From contig NZ_NXLZ01000007.1 in the NCBI RefSeq assembly GCF_005406205.1, positions 1-64,000 of the forward strand: 64,000 nucleotides of DNA, given 5' to 3'. The position numbers and the translations under genes were made by a program. This document shows positions 34,166 to 42,516 of the stretch, piece by piece; position 1 is the stretch's first letter; each line of letters starts with the position of its first letter. The DNA is from Campylobacter estrildidarum. Lineage in GTDB: Bacteria > Campylobacterota > Campylobacteria > Campylobacterales > Campylobacteraceae. The notes beneath the pieces were generated by a model, which saw only the letters and a list, made by a program, of their open reading frames with translations, was not told the DNA's origin and searched no databases.

Positions 34166-35609
34166 GATGAGGCATTATAAATCCGATCCAAGGAATTCCT
34201 ACAAGAAAATAAATTGCCATGTAAATTACAGCAAATATTCCACCCAATAAGAAAAATTGAGGCCCTTTGATATAATTACTTCCAAACCATAAAGGAGAAC
34301 AACCTGTTCCATAAGGAGTGATAATACCCATAAAGCCCATTGGTAAAGTAAGTATTAGCATAATTTGTGCTGGATTTCCACCTTCAATCGAGCTAGCTAA
34401 AGATACAAAAACAGCAATGATGGCTGTTACATAAGCAGTTCCTGAGGCAAAGAAATATCTAAGCCAAGAAAATAACATCAAAAGTAAAATCGTAGCCATA
34501 AATGGCTCAAATCCTGAAAGTCTATGCCCTAAAGAATTAGCTAAATAATCTAAAAAACCGACATTTTTAAGCCCACCTGCCATTGTAACAAGGGTAGCAA
34601 ACCACACAAGAGTATTCCAAGCTGGTTTATTGCCTAAAAAATCTTGCCAAGTGATTATTTTGCAAGCTATCATTAAAATGATCATGATTAAAGCTGTAGT
34701 TGTAGCATTGATTTTAAAAAAGCTTGATCCAACCCAAAGTATAAGTCCAATAAAAGCTATAAGGAGCATAAAAATTTGAGAAGTAGGCATTTTTCCTAAA
34801 GCTTGATATTTTTCTTTTGCCCAAATTGCTATTTCTTTAGAACCTTTAACTTCTGGTGGGTATATGAAATATCCCAAAATTGGAGTAATAACAAAAAGTA
34901 TTAATCCTACTGGCAAAAAGGCTAAAAACCAACTAAGCCAATCCACAACAGCAACTCCATTTTTAGAGATTAAGGAAAGTGCAAGTGGATTTGGAGCCTG
35001 ACCTGTAAGAAAAATTGAACTTGTAATACAAGAACTTGCTAAACCCATCCATACAAGATAGGCACCAATTTTTCTAGGATTTTTATCCGCATAACTTTCA
35101 AACATAGGAGCGATATTGGTTACTATAGGATAAACAGTTCCACCACTTCTTGCAGCATTACTAGGAATAAAAGGAGCTAAAACTAAATCCACTATAGCAA
35201 TAGCATAACCTAAACCCAAAGTTGATTTTCCAAGCTTTGAAACAAGATAAAGAGCTAATCTTTCACCTAGTCCTGTTTTTGAAAAACCAAGCCCTATGGT
35301 AAAAGCAGCAAAAATAAGCCAAACTACAGAATCAGAGAAACCTGATAGTCCCCATTTTATAGCAACTGAATCTTTAATGATAGTATCTATATTACCCGAT
35401 CCAGCAGGGCCAACCTTAAACACAACAGCTAAAGTGACTGCGATAACTCCGATTAACGCTGGTGCAATTGGTTCTAAAATCAAACCAATAATAAGACCTA
35501 TAAAAATACTAAAATAAAGCCAAGCATTGGGATTTAAGCCTTCAGGCACTGGAATTAAATAAGTAAATATCCCAACAATCAAAGGTGCTAAAAGTTTTGC
35601 ATAAAACAT
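34152..35609 (-). CDS. DASS-family anion transporter (dicarboxylate:Na+ symporter or CitT-type exchanger)
   Basis: 485 residues, about 12 hydrophobic helices. Family motifs visible are FIPSNAARSGGTVYPIV (the SNT-type substrate/sodium hairpin), FLTGQAPNPLALSL (second SNT-like motif) and GTAYVTAIIAVF near the C-terminus. Such proteins take up or exchange malate, succinate, 2-oxoglutarate, tartrate or citrate. The substrate and coupling ion are not readable from the sequence. It sits beside the accessory island and is not next to its own catabolic genes. Confidence 0.85.
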   Translation of the reverse strand: MFYAKLLAPLIVGIFTYLIPVPEGLNPNAWLYFSIFIGLIIGLILEPIAPALIGVIAVTLAVVFKVGPAGSGNIDTIIKDSVAIKWGLSGFSDSVVWLIFAAFTIGLGFSKTGLGERLALYLVSKLGKSTLGLGYAIAIVDLVLAPFIPSNAARSGGTVYPIVTNIAPMFESYADKNPRKIGAYLVWMGLASSCITSSIFLTGQAPNPLALSLISKNGVAVVDWLSWFLAFLPVGLILFVITPILGYFIYPPEVKGSKEIAIWAKEKYQALGKMPTSQIFMLLIAFIGLILWVGSSFFKINATTTALIMIILMIACKIITWQDFLGNKPAWNTLVWFATLVTMAGGLKNVGFLDYLANSLGHRLSGFEPFMATILLLMLFSWLRYFFASGTAYVTAIIAVFVSLASSIEGGNPAQIMLILTLPMGFMGIITPYGTGCSPLWFGSNYIKGPQFFLLGGIFAVIYMAIYFLVGIPWIGFIMPHLNFH

Positions 35610-35713
35610 AATCGATCCTTTTTAGAATATAAAAACAAATTATACTTTAGAAATCTTATATTAAATTTTAAATAAATAAATTCTTTATAAATAATTGAAT
35701 TGAAATTAATTGT

Positions 35714-36118
35714 TTAATTAAGAGTTCTAATAATCAAACTCGTAGGCAATTTAAAATGTTTTATAAGTTCTTCTTCTTTTTTTCTCATTTCTCCATTATC
35801 TTTCTCGTGATCAAAACCTAGCAAATGAAGCATAGCGTGGATAAATAACAAACTTATTTCTTCTTCATAACTATGTCCAAACTCTTCCGCCTTTTCTTTA
35901 GCTAATTCTGTATTAATAACTATAGAACCTAAAGGAATATTTTCGTCTATATTTTCAAGTGGAAAGGATAAAACATCAGTTGTTTTGTTTTGATTTCTTT
36001 GACTGAGGTTAATTTCTTGCATTTCTTGGTTATTTACAAAAACAAGTTCTATATCTTTTGGACTTAAAAAATTAGCTATTTTTTCTAAAAAATCATATTT
36101 TTCATCGCTAAGTATCAT
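35714..36118 (-). CDS. ybeY: Endoribonuclease YbeY (rRNA maturation)
   Basis: 134 residues. The zinc-binding signature is [15 protein letters not shown] (HxxxHLxGyDH). [12 protein letters not shown] and TDVLSFPL are the upstream family motifs. It is needed for 16S 3' end processing and ribosome quality control. It overlaps recO by 4 bases. Confidence 0.95.
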   Translation of the reverse strand: MILSDEKYDFLEKIANFLSPKDIELVFVNNQEMQEINLSQRNQNKTTDVLSFPLENIDENIPLGSIVINTELAKEKAEEFGHSYEEEISLLFIHAMLHLLGFDHEKDNGEMRKKEEELIKHFKLPTSLIIRTLN

Positions 36119-36729
36119 AAACCTTCCTTGATTAAATTATATAAATTTTGTATTTCCTCATCGTTAAAAATTCCGCAATTTTTATTATCATAAAAGTCTT
36201 TAATCTTTTTTTCTTCAAAATTATAACCTAAAGCACAATGATTATGCGAAGGTAAAAAAGCCCTTATTAAAGTGATATCATTTTGAATTTTTTCATCACA
36301 AGAAAAGCAAATAAAATCTTTACGCAATCTACCTTCAAATTCCAAAATTTTAAGATAAGCATCAATAATAACACGTTTAGGGTTTTGTTTTTCAAAACGT
36401 TTTACACAATCTTCTAAGAGTAAAAAATAAAATTTTTCAAGTGTCTCAGCGTCCTTTAAATGCTGAAATAAAAGACGAATAAATTCTTGCCAAATAAACA
36501 TTTTATCCCTTTGCATAATCCAAGTAAAATTTAAATGCAAAACATCTTTAAGTCTTGGTAGAAAACTCGGATTTTCTTCTAAAGCAAAATCGATCTTATA
36601 ACCATTTAAAATACTAGAATGCCTTAATCCATAAAAACGATAGGTTTTTATAAGCATTTTTGGGCTTAATATATAGACAATTAAATCCTCATCTTTTACT
36701 TTTTGTGTATGGAGTATAAAGCCTTGCAT
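36115..36729 (-). CDS. recO: DNA recombination mediator RecO, epsilon-type
   Basis: 204 residues. The N-terminal OB-like part ([24 protein letters not shown]) is followed by a helical domain with one CxxC pair (FICFSCDEK), a reduced version of the RecO zinc site. It is short for RecO, as in other Campylobacter. It helps RecR load RecA on SSB-coated DNA. The last helix overlaps ybeY by 4 bases. Confidence 0.8.
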   Translation of the reverse strand: MQGFILHTQKVKDEDLIVYILSPKMLIKTYRFYGLRHSSILNGYKIDFALEENPSFLPRLKDVLHLNFTWIMQRDKMFIWQEFIRLLFQHLKDAETLEKFYFLLLEDCVKRFEKQNPKRVIIDAYLKILEFEGRLRKDFICFSCDEKIQNDITLIRAFLPSHNHCALGYNFEEKKIKDFYDNKNCGIFNDEEIQNLYNLIKEGL

Positions 36730-36898
36730 ATTTTCCTTTGATAAAACATATCTATTTTTTAGAAATTGTATTATAAAATTTAAACCTTAAACAAATAAGA
36801 TCTATTTTTTATAAATTCAATGTCTTTTAAATTAACATTTTTAAAGAGAATGAGAAATTTTATAGTTAAGAATTGTGAAAATATAAAACTAGATAATT

Positions 36899-36925
36899 AG
36901 GCCAAGGTGAAATTTACCTTAGTCG
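36899..36925 (-). terminator. Weak hairpin after the 36926-37420 gene
   Basis: A 5-bp stem AAGGT/ACCTT with a 7-base loop a few bases after the stop on the minus strand, without a clear T run. Confidence 0.3.
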
Positions 36926-37420
36926 TTAAATAGCATTTAATAAATCTTTTAAAAGATTTTGCGAAACTTCTATAGATTCTAAACGCGTAAAACCTATACT
37001 TGGATCTATATCCCCATCAAATTTTTTAGATTCTTCTAAAATTTTGAGGCCTATAGCCAAATTGCTTCCAAATTCTTGTCCTTCTTCAGACATTATTTCA
37101 TTTCGACTTTCTTGCCAACCGCTTGTGTTAAAGTCTTTAATGTCATTTACGCCTTGCTTTTGCATAGCTTCATTTAAAGATTGATTGATGGTAGCAGAGA
37201 AAAGCTGAAATCCTATAGCACCATATTTATCCGCTTCTTCTTTACTTGAAGCGTGTATAGCTTTATCATAAGCATAATCTATAACATCTTCCATATTTTT
37301 AATATTACCATTTTCTACTTGTTCTTTAGCATCTGAATAATCTAAACCATAGTTATCATTTTTCTTTTGAGCAAAACTAGAAGAATAATAACTTTGAGAA
37401 TTTAAATAATTTATTTGCAT
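36926..37420 (-). CDS. Conserved Campylobacter protein of unknown function
   Basis: 164 residues from the ATG at 37420, preferred because the RBS AAAGGAG lies just upstream (a longer reading to 37435 would include it). It begins MQINYLNSQSYYSSSFAQKK, a style common in cytoplasmic or type III-exported flagellar-associated proteins (polar, Ser/Tyr/Asn-rich, no signal peptide). It is acidic and helical, with no Cys. It is monogenic, with gaps of about 190 and 110 bases on its sides. I do not recognise a family. Confidence 0.65.
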   Translation of the reverse strand: MQINYLNSQSYYSSSFAQKKNDNYGLDYSDAKEQVENGNIKNMEDVIDYAYDKAIHASSKEEADKYGAIGFQLFSATINQSLNEAMQKQGVNDIKDFNTSGWQESRNEIMSEEGQEFGSNLAIGLKILEESKKFDGDIDPSIGFTRLESIEVSQNLLKDLLNAI

Positions 37421-37531
37421 GTTTTCTCCTTTCATTGAATTTAGAGATTATACTCTGAAATTTATAAGCAATTTTTGTTCCATTATTTTTAAAGATTGAT
37501 TTATTATGAAAACTATTTAAAAATTTAATTA

Positions 37532-38053
37532 TTAGATTATCTCGACACCATAACTTTTAAGTAAAGAAAAAGCTGAATTTTCCAAATTTTCATCAAAACT
37601 TGCTGTAGAATTTTGATATAAGATAATCTTAGAATCAGGTTTTGCACTAAAAGCTAAGATTATATTAAAAAATACACAAATATGTGAAACAAGACCACAA
37701 AAATAGATTTCTTTATATTGACTTTGATTGATAAAATTGGCAAATTCTAAACTTCCAAAAGTATTTTTATAAAAAATTTTATGGGATTTTTGTAAAAAAG
37801 TTTGAATTTCGCTTGGCATTTGCCAACCAAAAGTATCTTTGATACAATGCTTTATAGGTAAATTTAACCCTTCTTTACTTTTTAAATAATTTTGATCGTG
37901 TGTGTCACAAGTAACAAGCAAATGTGTGGTATTAAAATCAATTTTATTTAAACGTTTAAGAATATTTTGTTTGATTTCTAAAGCTTTTTTAAAACCTAAG
38001 CTTCCGTTGATAAAATCGTTCTGATAATCAACAATAACAAAGGCTTTTTCCAT
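37532..38053 (-). CDS. Nicotinamidase/isochorismatase-like cysteine hydrolase
   Basis: 173 residues. The catalytic triad can be placed as Asp9 (FVIVDYQNDF), Lys96 (FYKNTFGS) and Cys126 (CGLVSHICVF), and THDQNYL near 51-57 supplies metal-binding positions. This fits PncA-type nicotinamidases that return nicotinamide to NAD synthesis, though other isochorismatase-like activities remain possible. It is 10 bases downstream of ttcA. Confidence 0.75.
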   Translation of the reverse strand: MEKAFVIVDYQNDFINGSLGFKKALEIKQNILKRLNKIDFNTTHLLVTCDTHDQNYLKSKEGLNLPIKHCIKDTFGWQMPSEIQTFLQKSHKIFYKNTFGSLEFANFINQSQYKEIYFCGLVSHICVFFNIILAFSAKPDSKIILYQNSTASFDENLENSAFSLLKSYGVEII

Positions 38054-38063
38054 ATAAATTTTT

Positions 38064-38819
38064 TTATACTTGATTGATCCAAAAAGTCTCTGTGTGTAGG
38101 TTAGAAAAGGCAGTTTTTAAGCTCGTAAAAAGTTTAGGGTGTTCTTTTTCCAGATTTGCTAAAAGTTGCTTAGATTCCTCTCTTGCGTGTGGAAATTTGA
38201 CATTTTTTTCACTGAGTTTCATACCAGGACAAAATTCATTTCCGATAACTTGGAGCTCATTTTGTATCGCATTGTCTCTAAGTTGTCTTTCTCTTACAAA
38301 AATCAAAGGGCGTATCACTGTTATACCGCGTTTGCTTTTGTAGATCGGAGCTAGAGTTCTTAAGGATCCATTATGGATAAAATTCATAAAAAAACTTTCC
38401 GCCGCATCATCTAAGTGATGAGCAATGGCAAGTTTATTAAAACCTTTTTCAAGAGCATAAGTATATAAAGCTCCACGACGCATTCTTGAAAAATAGCTAC
38501 AAAAACTTGAATTTTCTCTTATAGTATCGCCTGAAACTTCGTAGATGTTAGAATCAAGAATACTATGTTTAATACCGTATTCTTCACAATGTGCGTGTAA
38601 ATGAGAATAATCTTCACCCATGCCATAGCTTAAAGTTACAGCTTCAAGTTCAAATTTAAAAGGAGCGTGAGCTTGCATACGATTTAAAAGATGTGCTAAA
38701 GCTAAAGAATCTTTACCACCACTTAAGCCTAAAAGAACACGATCTCCATCTTTAATAAGTCCAAATTTAGCATTTGCTTGAGCAACTTGTCGTATAAGCT
38801 TTTTGCTAAGATTTATCAT
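38064..38819 (-). CDS. ttcA: TtcA-family tRNA 2-thiolation PP-loop ATPase with incomplete Cys set
   Basis: 251 residues from the ATG at 38819, which overlaps the mtnN stop as ATGA; a GTG at 38831 is possible. The PP-loop SGGKDS is at 33-38. TtcA normally has a CxxC motif before RRG plus a third Cys that holds a 4Fe-4S cluster. Here the first is Cys107 (FCSYFSRMRRG), the second position is Phe110, and the likely third is Cys197 (EFCPGMKL). HHLDDAAESFFMN fits TtcA. It thiolates C32 of tRNAs in the family. Confidence 0.8.
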   Translation of the reverse strand: MINLSKKLIRQVAQANAKFGLIKDGDRVLLGLSGGKDSLALAHLLNRMQAHAPFKFELEAVTLSYGMGEDYSHLHAHCEEYGIKHSILDSNIYEVSGDTIRENSSFCSYFSRMRRGALYTYALEKGFNKLAIAHHLDDAAESFFMNFIHNGSLRTLAPIYKSKRGITVIRPLIFVRERQLRDNAIQNELQVIGNEFCPGMKLSEKNVKFPHAREESKQLLANLEKEHPKLFTSLKTAFSNLHTETFWINQV

Positions 38820-39502
38820 AATTTTTCGCACATTTTAAGAACAAAATTGGCTGAAATTTTTGCAGAGTTGATGACAAATTCATCAAAATCAAATTCTGCT
38901 TTTTCTCCAGCCTTATCACTCATAGCCCTTAAAATAAAACAAGGAATTTTTAAAGCATCACAAACTAAAGCAACACTTGCGCCTTCCATTTCACAAGCAT
39001 CAGCTTTAAAAATTTCTCTAATTTTTGCTTTTTTTGTTTCATCGCAGATAAACTCATCTCCAGTTGCAATGATTCCTGATTTAAGTTTAATATTTAATTC
39101 TTTTGCAACCTCTAAAGCAAGATTATTTAATTTATCATCTGTTTTTATAAAAATTTCATTTCCGGGAACAAAACCAAGTGGATGTCCAAAAGCGGTTATA
39201 TCGAGATCGTATTGTGCTAATTGGGTAGCATAGAGCAAATCGCCTATTTCTAATTCTGGATTAAAGGCACCTGCTACGCCTGTAAAAAGCAAAATTTCGG
39301 CTCCAAATTTTTCAATCATTATGCTTGCACTTAGAGTTGAATTAACTTTTCCTATTTTAGAATAAGCTAAGACAAGCTCATGATTTTTATAATTTGCTAA
39401 ATAATAGGTATTGTTTGCATATTCTATACTTTTATATTCTTTTAAAATTTCAAGCAAAGGAGTTATTTCTTCAGGCATTGCACCTAAAATTGCTATTTTC
39501 AT
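38816..39502 (-). CDS. mtnN: 5'-methylthioadenosine/S-adenosylhomocysteine nucleosidase
   Basis: 228 residues. It hydrolyses SAH and MTA; in Campylobacter and Helicobacter relatives it also cleaves 6-amino-6-deoxyfutalosine for menaquinone synthesis (linking to mqnP at 18507). Motifs: MPEEITPLL, FTGVAGAFNPELEIGDLL, CEMEGASVALVC (catalytic Glu region) and LRAMSDKAG with the catalytic Asp. It overlaps fabD and ttcA by 4 bases each. Confidence 0.93.
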   Translation of the reverse strand: MKIAILGAMPEEITPLLEILKEYKSIEYANNTYYLANYKNHELVLAYSKIGKVNSTLSASIMIEKFGAEILLFTGVAGAFNPELEIGDLLYATQLAQYDLDITAFGHPLGFVPGNEIFIKTDDKLNNLALEVAKELNIKLKSGIIATGDEFICDETKKAKIREIFKADACEMEGASVALVCDALKIPCFILRAMSDKAGEKAEFDFDEFVINSAKISANFVLKMCEKL

Positions 39503-40422
39503 TTAATAACCTTTAAAAATTCATCAATATCGTTAAAATTAGTTAAAGAATAAGTTTCCTTAGAGCTTATTTTTTTGTTTAAGCCTTTAAGAACACTTGC
39601 TCCAAATTCTATAAAGCAATCGATTTCATTTTCATAATTTTTAATACTTTGTTTATAAAGGACTGGAGAGATTAATTGAGATTTGAGTAATTTCAATGCT
39701 TGCTCTTTATCGGTATAAATTTTTGCATTTGCGTTTGAAATTACAGCTTTAAAATTTGGCTTGAGTGTTTTTTCAAGCTCAACACAAAGTTTTGATGAAG
39801 CATTTTCTAGTAAAGGACAATGACTTGCAACACTCATATTTAAAAGCATTGCTCTTTTTGCTCCGGCATTTTTAAATTCATTTTCATAGCTTATAAGATC
39901 AGGTTTTAAACCTGCTACAACGATTTGACCATCGCAATTATAATTTGCTGCAAATATTTTTTTATTTTCTTTTTGTGCTTTTTCGCAAATACTTTCTACG
40001 ATTTGATCATCTAACCCTAAAACAACCATCATTCCTGCTTCAACTTTAGAGCAATCTTCTTGCATGAAAAATCCTCTTTTATTAGTCAAAGTAAGAGTTT
40101 GCAAAAATTCTAAAGCTCCATTTACAGCTAAAGCTGAAAATTCCCCTAAAGAATGACCTAGGGAAAATACAGCTTGCAAATCCGGCTTTTGTTCGATTAA
40201 GGCTACATAAGCCATCAAAGAATTTAATACAATAGCAGGTTGGGTGAATTCGCTTTTATTTAATTGATCATTTTCTTCAAAAAGCAAATGTTTAAAATCA
40301 ATCTTACAAAAATCACTTGCGCTTTCAAGGAGTTCTTTTGCATTTTTAGAATTCTCATAAAAGCTTTTTCCCATTCCAATAGTTTGAGAACCTTGTCCTG
40401 GAAATATAAAGGCAATATTCAT
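39499..40422 (-). CDS. fabD: Malonyl-CoA:ACP transacylase
   Basis: 307 residues from the ATG at 40422, which shares one base with the slyD stop (TAATG). The reading can be extended to 40458, but that lead is an Arg/Trp-rich out-of-phase reading of the slyD tail. FPGQGSQTIGMG, the nucleophile GHSLGEFSA, and SVASHCPLLENA with the catalytic His are present. It loads malonyl groups onto ACP for fatty-acid synthesis. Confidence 0.95.
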   Translation of the reverse strand: MNIAFIFPGQGSQTIGMGKSFYENSKNAKELLESASDFCKIDFKHLLFEENDQLNKSEFTQPAIVLNSLMAYVALIEQKPDLQAVFSLGHSLGEFSALAVNGALEFLQTLTLTNKRGFFMQEDCSKVEAGMMVVLGLDDQIVESICEKAQKENKKIFAANYNCDGQIVVAGLKPDLISYENEFKNAGAKRAMLLNMSVASHCPLLENASSKLCVELEKTLKPNFKAVISNANAKIYTDKEQALKLLKSQLISPVLYKQSIKNYENEIDCFIEFGASVLKGLNKKISSKETYSLTNFNDIDEFLKVIK

Positions 40423-40985
40423 TAGTGACAACCGCAACCTCCGCCACCACCGCAGCAACCGCCACCTCCGTGATGATGATCATGATCATGATGTCCTCCA
40501 CCACATCCACAACTATGGCTTCCTGCAATAATGCCTGTTAAAATTTCATCTTCGCTAGCTGGTCTAACATCCACGATATTAAGTGAAAAGAGCAAATCTC
40601 TTCCAGCGTAAGGGTGATTATAATCAACTACCACATCGTTTTCATTGATTTCTTTAACACTTACACGAACGGTTTCACCGTTTTCACCTTCTCCGAAAAG
40701 TTCCATGCCTATTTTTAAATCAATTCCGGCAAATTGTTCTTTAGGGAGTGTTTGAATAGCATTTACATCGTATTCGCCTAAACCTTTTTCTTTTTTTACA
40801 AGAATATCGGTATTACTTGGGCAATCAAGCTTCATAATTTCTTCTTCTAAACTTTCTAAAATTTGTCCTTTGCCAACTATAAAAGAAATAGGTTGAGCAT
40901 ATAGATTGGACTCTAAAACTTCATTTGTATTTGCATCTTTGAGTTCATAAAACATTGAAACAACATTATTTTTTTCTATTGACAT
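40422..40985 (-). CDS. slyD: SlyD-type peptidyl-prolyl isomerase with His/Cys/Gly metal-binding tail
   Basis: 187 residues. An FKBP domain (SFIVGKGQILESLEEEIMKL, PYAGRDLLFSLNIVDV) with the SlyD insert-in-flap (about 70-130) is followed by a 35-residue tail made almost only of His, Cys, Gly and Asp (GCGGGHHDHDHHHGGGG, GCGCH). In E. coli SlyD such a tail binds nickel and supports hydrogenase maturation. The same role here is inferred and fits the nickel importer at 60922. Confidence 0.92.
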   Translation of the reverse strand: MSIEKNNVVSMFYELKDANTNEVLESNLYAQPISFIVGKGQILESLEEEIMKLDCPSNTDILVKKEKGLGEYDVNAIQTLPKEQFAGIDLKIGMELFGEGENGETVRVSVKEINENDVVVDYNHPYAGRDLLFSLNIVDVRPASEDEILTGIIAGSHSCGCGGGHHDHDHHHGGGGCCGGGGGCGCH

Positions 40986-40997
40986 TTTTTTCCTTTT

Positions 40998-41951
40998 TTA
41001 TTTTCTATTTGGTGAAGCTTTTGCTTCAGGTGAATTTGGATAATTTTTCTTTAGAGCTTTATAAAAACCATTAGCTGTTTTTGTATTTCCTACTTTATCT
41101 AGTGAAATTGCTGTATGGTATAAAAGCTTTGGAAAATAATCTCCTTTCGAACCTATAGCAGAACTTTTTTTATAAAATACAATGGCATTATTGTAATTTT
41201 TTTGTTTATATTCTATCTCTCCTAGCCAAAAATTTGCCCTTGCTGGTTTATATTGTTTTTTTATAAGATAGTTTAATTTTGTCTTAGAATCTTCATATGA
41301 ATTTTTTTGAAGATCTTTTATAGCTAGATTTAAAATTTCATCACCTTTTTTCTTTTTCCAAGAATCATCTATATTTTTAATTTCTTTATGTTCGACTTGT
41401 GTGTTGTTTGTAGAATTATTTTCTTTCTCTGAAATTTCGTTATCACTTTTTATTCTAGGATTAGATATTGAGTTACTTAAATTTAAGTCTTTAAGATCAT
41501 CTTTGGAAACATAGCTTGCATTGATAGAATCCACCAAAGAGCTAAGTTCTGTTAAAATTTTTTTAAATTGCTTGTTATTGGCTTCTTGAATTTTTCTACT
41601 CTCTTCAACATATTTTTTTAAATTTTGAATTTCTGCAGTTAAATTACTTTCTAAAATATCGTTATTTGTTTCTAATTGAGTTAATCTAGAATTGGATTTA
41701 GCGTATTGAGAATTTATGCCTTCTAAAGTGCTTTGTAAGCCCTCAACTCTTTCTTCTATTTCATTAACTTTTGCATTTGTTTGAGCATTATTATTGTTTA
41801 GAGTATCTAATTTATTTTTTAATAATATTTCATTAGAGCTTAAACCATAAGGGGAGTTGCTTGTTAAATCTCCTGCACCAAAAGCAGAATTTTCAGCATA
41901 AAGCAAAGTAGCTCCCATAAAAAGAGCTACTAAAAATATTTTTCTCATCAA
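40998..41951 (-). CDS. cpoB: Tol-Pal accessory protein CpoB (YbgF)
   Basis: 317 residues, periplasmic (MRKIFLVALFMGATLLYAENS leader). A long coiled-coil trimerisation segment (about 40-135) leads through a Ser/Asn-rich linker to TPR repeats (about 200-315: LNLAIKDLQKNSYEDSKTKLNYLI, ARANFWLGEIEYKQKNYNNAIVFY, LLYHTAISLDKVGNTKTA). It is the last gene of the tol-pal run, ending at slyD. CpoB coordinates cell-wall synthesis with outer-membrane constriction in E. coli; the same role here is inferred. Confidence 0.85.
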   Translation of the reverse strand: MMRKIFLVALFMGATLLYAENSAFGAGDLTSNSPYGLSSNEILLKNKLDTLNNNNAQTNAKVNEIEERVEGLQSTLEGINSQYAKSNSRLTQLETNNDILESNLTAEIQNLKKYVEESRKIQEANNKQFKKILTELSSLVDSINASYVSKDDLKDLNLSNSISNPRIKSDNEISEKENNSTNNTQVEHKEIKNIDDSWKKKKGDEILNLAIKDLQKNSYEDSKTKLNYLIKKQYKPARANFWLGEIEYKQKNYNNAIVFYKKSSAIGSKGDYFPKLLYHTAISLDKVGNTKTANGFYKALKKNYPNSPEAKASPNRK

Positions 41952-42449
41952 TTATCTTGATAGTTTAAATTCTGCACGACGATTTTGTGCATCGCAAGAT
42001 TTAGTTTTTTCGGTACATACCGGATTAGTTTCTCCATAGCTTTTTACAGAAATTCTGTCAGCGTTTACTCCTTGAGCAATTAAAGCTTCTTTTACAGCTT
42101 TTGCTCTTTTTAAACCTAAAGCTTGATTATATTCATCAGTTCCCCATTCATCACAATTACCTTCAACTGTAATATTAACACCGCTTACTTCAGTGTTAAA
42201 GATGTTAGCATTTGTATTTATAACTGTTTGCATATCTGGGCGAATATTAAATTTATCGAAATTAAAATATACTTTATTTAAAGTCTCATTAAGATGAGAA
42301 ATTCTTGAGTCAATATCCCAATTATCTCTACCGCCTGAACCACCATTAGAATCTACGCTAGTATCACCACTTACACTAGAGCTTTTAGTGCTACATCCAC
42401 TAATGATTACTGCAAATGCTGCAATCGAACTAAAAAGAATTTTTTTCAT
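41952..42449 (-). CDS. pal: Peptidoglycan-associated lipoprotein Pal (Omp18)
   Basis: 165 residues. The lipobox ends at Cys19 (FAVIISGCSTK). After a Ser/Gly-rich linker the OmpA-like domain follows (about 60-165): VYFNFDKFNIRPDM, VEGNCDEWGTDEYNQALGLKRAKAVK and SYGETNPVC, with the DxxNRRAEF end. It anchors the outer membrane to peptidoglycan and pairs with TolB. There is no gap to cpoB. Confidence 0.95.
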   Translation of the reverse strand: MKKILFSSIAAFAVIISGCSTKSSSVSGDTSVDSNGGSGGRDNWDIDSRISHLNETLNKVYFNFDKFNIRPDMQTVINTNANIFNTEVSGVNITVEGNCDEWGTDEYNQALGLKRAKAVKEALIAQGVNADRISVKSYGETNPVCTEKTKSCDAQNRRAEFKLSR

Positions 42450-42516
42450 TTACGACCTTTCAAAGTTGATAAATTTCCTAGATATTATATCTAAATTTTT
42501 CATTAATTGCAACTTT

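Noticed and set aside
38778-39233. 151-residue plus-strand frame opposite mtnN
   Set aside because: Antisense to a conserved enzyme gene, Ser/Lys/Phe-rich, without domain signal.
40423-40458. Twelve-residue Arg/Trp-rich extension of FabD
   Set aside because: It is the out-of-frame reading of the SlyD Gly/His/Cys tail; the TAATG start at 40422 gives the standard FabD N-terminus.
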